A stretch of DNA of 13,079 nucleotides, taken from contig MU401973.1 in NCBI GenBank assembly GCA_022579005.1, positions 1 to 13,079 on the forward strand. Direction: 5' to 3'. The DNA comes from Poronia punctata (taxonomy: Eukaryota; Ascomycota; Sordariomycetes; Xylariales; Xylariaceae). Below, piece by piece: positions 9,788 through 13,079 of this stretch; the stretch's first letter is position 1, and each line of letters opens with the position of its first letter. Under the pieces are notes generated by a model. It was not told the DNA's origin. It saw only the letters and a list, made by a program, of their open reading frames with translations, and searched no databases. The translations under genes were made by a program, and so were the position numbers.

Positions 9788-9992
9788 TTTTATTTTTAGC
9801 TATTTATAAATTTAGCTTAACTATTAGCTAGTTTTTTTTAATTTTTATTGCTAGTTTTTAATATTAAATTTATTAAGCTTATTTATATTATTGCTTATTA
9901 TTTACTTATTAGTTGCTACCTATACTTAGTTTTTAATTTAAATCTTTTTGCTAAATATTATATTATAACTTAAAAATATAAAAATAAATAAG
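9685..9992 (-). other. 5' leader of segment B, shared with segment D
   Basis: This block directly downstream of the 5' LTR matches 12307-12615 in inverted orientation (for example the shared run AGTTAAGCTAAATTTATAAA). It should contain the primer-binding site and untranslated leader of the element. No tRNA-complementary stretch could be recognised after the C-to-T changes. Confidence 0.65.
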
Positions 9993-10232
9993 TATAAAAG
10001 TTTAAATAATAAAATAATTATAAAGTAATGTTGCTAGCAATTTTAAAAACTAAGTATATTAAATAACTTTTATTTAGTTAGCTAAATAAGTAACTAAACT
10101 AGCAAAAAAAATTAAAAAACATATAACTAGCAAAGCCTTTTTTATTAGTTAGCATAGCTTTAGCTAATATATAGTTTATATATAAATACCTTAGCAAGTA
10201 AGTTTCTTAGCTAGGTGACCTGTTATATTATA
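9993..10232 (-). repeat. 5' LTR of segment B
   Basis: This repeat of about 240 bp matches four other copies in the window (1196-1431, 1432-1613, 2928-3166, 12068-12306). On the - strand it begins near ATAATATAACAGGTCACC and ends near TTTAAACTTTTATA. Inside are the family hallmarks: two close repeats of TTAGCTAAAGC around GCTAACTAAT, then GTTACTTATTTAGCTAAC, then AAATTGCTAGCAACATTAC. It is called the 5' LTR because the sequence on its inner side (9685-9992) is shared with the inner side of the LTR at 12068-12306. By contrast, the LTRs at 1196 and 2928 share the opposite flank. A canonical TG start is not visible. I could not identify a primer-binding site beyond the inner edge. Confidence 0.85.
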
Positions 10233-10404
10233 ATGCTTAAAAATAATATATTTATAAATAAAATCCTATATAGGTTAAAAAGTTTTAAGCTTAGCTTTAG
10301 TTAGTTTAAAGTAAATTGACTTAATATAAGCTTAACGTTGTTTTAAGTTGCTATTTAATACTCCCTTTTAGCGTTTTTTATTATATAAAGCAGTTTTCTT
10401 TATA
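10233..10404. other. Unassigned spacer between segments B and C
   Basis: These 172 bases lie between the outer end of the segment B 5' LTR and the start of the segment C pol fragment. I found no match elsewhere in the window. The stretch keeps unusual C- and G-containing words such as ACTCCC (10360-10365), AACGTTG and a perfect 10-bp palindrome CCTATATAGG (10265-10274), so it looks less RIP-affected than its neighbours. It ends in an AT dinucleotide run near 10392-10402, where homology to the element begins. Confidence 0.5.
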
Positions 10405-10739
10405 TATATATAAAATATAAAAAGTACTTTTAATTAGTTTTTAAGCAACTAGTAAAATATTAACTATTTGTAAAGCTATTAAAGTATAATTTTTTTTAAA
10501 AACTAATACAAACGTTTTAAAGTTTATTATTATAATTAAATATTAAAAATAAATCTTTTAAAGATTGCTACTATTTAAAAGTAAAAACTTTTAATTTTAA
10601 TATATAATATATAAATATTTTTAAAGTTTATAAACTTTTATAAAGGGTTGTAGCTAAATATATAAATATTACTAGGCTAATTATAGCTATTCTATAAAGT
10701 TATACCTTACTAAGCTATATTTTTAAATAAACTTTAACA

Positions 10740-11170
10740 GCAAATTAAGCATTTAAAAATAGAAAAAAAGCTTTTATATTAAGAAGTACTTTTTATTACT
10801 ACAATATCTGCTTTAATATAAAAGTAAAAATAAACCTATTAATAAAAGCAATATTAAAAATACTATTATAATTATACAAAAAAATATAAAAACTAATTAC
10901 TTATTAATTATAAAAGCTTATAAAAATAAAAACTAAGTAAGTAAAAAGCTAGCAAAAGCTTTTAATAATAATAATAAAAAAATACTAATAATAATATTTT
11001 AAAAAAATAAATAAAACTTTTATAATATAAATAATTTATATAGCTTTAAATAGTATAGTTAACTTATTAGCGCAAAACCTTTTAAAAAAGCTTAGTAACT
11101 AAATATATAAGCTAGTATAGTTTGATTTTAATATAAAACACTAATTAACTATATTAAACCTAGTAAATAA
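10740..11170 (+). pseudogene. pol: RNase H relic in segment C
   Basis: On the + strand, codons starting at 10749 give A-F-K-N-R-K-K-A-F-I-L, followed at about 10827-10870 by V-K-I-N and later K-A-I and I-L-L-*. These are the positions of the V-E-T-D-A-S, (K/Y)AIG and LSQ motifs of Gypsy RNase H. F-D-F-N-I-K-H at 11121-11141 marks the domain end. Its Asp codon GAT at 11124-11126 is intact, whereas segment B has AAT. Stops occur mostly where CAA would be expected. The domain cannot be functional. Confidence 0.75.
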
Positions 11171-11799
11171 ACTATTAAAAAAGCTAAACTATATAGCTAA
11201 AAAGATTTAATATAAAAATATAATATTAATATTAAAAAAAAATTTAACTAGTTAGCAAGCTATTATAAAAAATATAATAATTATTAATAAAGATTTTTTT
11301 TAAAAGTAAAGCATTAACCTACGCTACTAAAGCAGCTTAAAAAGCTTTATTAAACTTATACTTATTAGCTTATTTAATACTAAGAATATAAATTATAAAC
11401 TTATAAGCTTATAAAGCACTAAACTTTTATTATATAATATAAACAATTTTTAAAAGTAAAAAAGTAAAAAGTACTAATATATACTTAACTTATATATTAT
11501 ATACTATACAAATAATAATAATAACCTATTTAATAAAAGCTACTATTAAAAGTATAAAAACTACTTTAAAAAAAGCTATTATTTATAATTATTATATTTT
11601 ATATGCTAAAGCTAAAAAATTAGCTTAAAATAAAACAGCTTTTTAATTAATAATTTTAATATAGTTTTATAAAATAGTTTATAAACTATAAGCTAAAACC
11701 TTTACTTTTATATAACTTATAAAAATTATATACTATAAAGCTAAAATATATAAAAACTATTATATTAATAATAAAATATATTATATCTTAAAAAGTAGC

Positions 11800-12070
11800 T
11801 AGTAATTTTAGCTTAAAAAGCTTTAATAAAGCACCTAATATATTAGTACTATTATAACTTTAAGCTAAGTATAAAAAAAAACTATTAAGTTGTTATAATA
11901 TAGGTTTTATTAAAAAAGCTTAAAGCAAAACGTTTAAAAAAATGTTACTAGCTATATATAGTATAAAAAAGCTTAAAAAGCTAAAATATAAGCTTTATAA
12001 AAAGCTTTAATTAGTACTTTTATAAAAATAACTTTTTTAAATAATTAGCTTAATTTCTATTATAAAATTA
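11800..12070 (+). pseudogene. pol: Integrase N-terminal relic in segment C
   Basis: The zinc-binding end of integrase is recognisable at about 11944-11970, where V-T-S-Y-I-*-Y occurs. TAT codons at 11953-11955 and 11962-11964 stand in for the C-x-x-C pair. I-S-L follows near 12045-12053, just where the catalytic core should begin, and the homology then stops at the LTR of segment D. The catalytic core is absent here. Confidence 0.65.
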
Positions 12071-12306
12071 ATATAACAGGGCACCTACTTATAAGACCTA
12101 CTAGCTGCCCTATAAGTGCACTAAGTATATATAGGCTAAACCTACGCTAACTAATAGCTAAAGCTTAGCTAGTTATACTTTTTTTAATCTTTTTAGCTAG
12201 TTTAGTTACTTACTTAGCTAACTAAACAAAAGTTATTTAATATATTTAGTTTTTAAAATTACTAACAATATTAGTTTATAACTATTTTATTACTTTAACT
12301 TTTATA
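12068..12306 (+). repeat. 5' LTR of segment D
   Basis: This LTR of about 239 bp starts near TAATATAACAGGGCACC and ends near TTTAACTTTTATA. The second half is typical of the family (CTAACTAATAGCTAAAGC, TAGTTACTTACTTAGCTAAC). The first third (12078-12150) differs from the other four copies and keeps several CpC and CpA sites. It contains a 6-bp stem AGGGCA/TGCCCT at 12078-12083 and 12106-12111. Its inner flank is shared with that of the 5' LTR of segment B, which identifies it as a 5' LTR. Confidence 0.8.
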
Positions 12307-12615
12307 CTTTTTTATTTTTATATTTTTAAGTTATAATATAATGTTTAGCAAAAAGATTTAAACTAAAAATTAAAGATAGTTTATTACTGCTAAGCAAATA
12401 ATTAATAATAATATAAATAAGCTTAATAAACTTAATAATAAAAATAAATAATAAAAACTAAAAAGACTAGCTAATAGTTAAGCTAAATTTATAAATAGTT
12501 AAAAATAAAAAAGTAATAATAAATATATAAAAAAGTAAAAGACTTAATAATAAACTAAAAAGTTTTAAACAAAAGGTGCTACTTATTAAAAAAGTTAATT
12601 AGCTACTAAATAATA
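12068..12615 (+). mobile_element. 5' end of a further Gypsy copy: LTR plus leader (segment D)
   Basis: The LTR is followed by about 310 bases of leader that match 9685-9992 in inverted orientation (shared TAGTTAAGCTAAATTTATAA around 12476-12496). Homology ends at about 12611. The sequence then switches without a gap into an integrase fragment in the opposite orientation. The rest of this copy is missing or displaced beyond the window. Confidence 0.8.
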
Positions 12616-13079
12616 ATTAATATATAATACTTATTATAATATTTTTATATTAACTTTATTACTTATTTTTAATACTTATAAACTATATAGCATATAGCTT
12701 TTATTTACTATAGCTTTTTTTTTACTTTTTAAATATTAAATTAAAGTTGCTTTAGTATATACTTAATACTTTTTAAATAATATTTATATAGCGCTTTTAA
12801 TAGTAAATAGCTTATAATAAAATATTAGCTATTATTATATACAAACTTAGCTTTTACTAGTATTTTAACTTAGCTATTTAGCTTAGTACTATAAAAAGTA
12901 TAAAAGTATTTTTTTAAAGTTTAGTATATTTATTTTATTTAATTATTAGTTTAAATATACTATATAATAAATAGTTACTAATTTACTTTTTATACTTTAT
13001 AAAACTTTTTTTAAAATTTGCTTATAATAAGTTTATTTTTATTATTTATAATCTTTTTTAAAAACTTATATTAATAGTT
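12612..13079 (-). mobile_element. pol: Integrase fragment of the same family (segment E), runs off the window
   Basis: Positions 12621-13079 are a direct repeat of 5141-5599, so the coding strand is again the - strand. The region of the second and third integrase catalytic residues is present. Near 12958-12930 the - strand reads *-T-N-N-*-I-K-*, the DGQTER region with Glu changed to Lys. Near 13045 it reads N-N-K-N-K, the SDRG region with Asp changed to Asn. The same catalytic losses occur as in segment B. The fragment continues past the right edge. Confidence 0.85.

Larger units (their letters stand above)
2928..10232 (-). mobile_element. Near full-length, RIP-degraded Ty3/Gypsy LTR retrotransposon (segment B)
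   Basis: On the - strand this reads as a complete LTR retrotransposon of about 7.3 kb. It has a 5' LTR (9993-10232), a leader and gag-like region, then reverse transcriptase, RNase H and integrase in that order, a 3' region of unknown content, a polypurine tract and a 3' LTR (2928-3166). The order RT, RNase H, integrase is that of Ty3/Gypsy and not of Copia, where integrase comes first. Both LTRs are about 240 bp and in the same orientation. In-frame TAA and TAG codons are frequent, mostly where CAA, TGG or CGA would be expected, as RIP produces. I could not see a convincing target-site duplication beside the two outer ends. The exact terminal bases are uncertain by a few positions because the expected TG and CA ends are themselves RIP targets. 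Confidence 0.9.
10405..12070 (+). mobile_element. Internal pol fragment of the same Gypsy family (segment C)
   Basis: This is an inverted copy of 5738-7418. It begins just downstream of the reverse transcriptase YLDD position and ends at the start of the integrase catalytic core, so it spans RNase H and the integrase zinc-binding end without LTRs. The match is visible along the whole length, for example CAACCCTTTA-type sequence around 10645-10655 against 7260-7275, and CAAAACGTTTAAA at 11927-11939 against 5875-5890. It abuts the LTR of segment D with no spacer. It is a relic truncated at both ends. Confidence 0.85.

Noticed and set aside
2928..10232. Target-site duplication flanking segment B
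   Set aside because: The bases next to the two outer LTR ends (GCTTTTT before 2928 and ATGCT after 10232) do not agree for 4-6 bases. The LTR termini are also uncertain by a few bases.
11829..11840. AAAGCACCTAAT as an LTR start inside segment C
   Set aside because: The equivalent position in segment B is ordinary integrase-region sequence, and no LTR sequence follows.
1..13079. Mitochondrial, yeast or apicomplexan AT-rich DNA
   Set aside because: The Gypsy pol relics, with stops at expected CAA, TGG and CGA codons and loss of CpA and CpG, point to RIP in a filamentous ascomycete nuclear genome. No rRNA, tRNA or mitochondrial genes are seen.
1..13079. Short open reading frames on both strands
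   Set aside because: All are short and start or stop at random relative to recognisable motifs. None shows signs of an independent gene.

Overview
This window is an extremely AT-rich block (by eye, far below 25% GC) with no intact protein-coding gene on either strand. Reading frames are broken every few codons by TAA and TAG. CpG is scarce and CpA is strongly depleted. This is the pattern left by repeat-induced point mutation (RIP), so the most likely source is an AT-rich isochore or pericentromeric block of a filamentous ascomycete. The species cannot be told from the sequence. I saw no tRNA, rRNA, CRISPR array or bacterial feature.

The window is explained mainly by one family of Ty3/Gypsy LTR retrotransposon, present as several nested or abutting pieces. 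Segment A (1-1431, + strand) is the 3' end of one copy with its 3' LTR, and a truncated second LTR follows at 1432-1613. Positions 1614-2927 hold a spacer with its own foldback structure (arms about 1680-1846 and 2264-2425) and a central hairpin. Segment B (2928-10232, - strand) is an apparently full-length element of about 7.3 kb: 5' LTR, a gag-like region, reverse transcriptase, RNase H, integrase, an unexplained region of about 1.5 kb, a polypurine tract and the 3' LTR. A short, less degraded spacer follows at 10233-10404. Segment C (10405-12070, + strand) is an internal pol fragment. Segment D (12068-12615, + strand) is a 5' LTR plus leader. Segment E (12612-13079 and beyond, - strand) is an integrase fragment.

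The pieces produce two large inverted repeats (1-1431 against 2928-4348; 5738-7418 against 10405-12070) and a direct repeat (5141-5599 against 12621-13079). Pol was recognised by hand translation of the - strand. Despite RIP, reverse transcriptase reads in a single frame from about 7920 to 7430, ending in a Y-L-N-N form of the YLDD box. The integrase core reads from about 5940 to 5419. The two carboxylate sites identified in reverse transcriptase (first Asp and the YLDD pair) and all three in the integrase are changed by G-to-A transitions (Asp to Asn, Glu to Lys), so the copy is dead. The interest lies in the nested architecture, in the sequence context of surviving CpA sites, and in a few less degraded patches.
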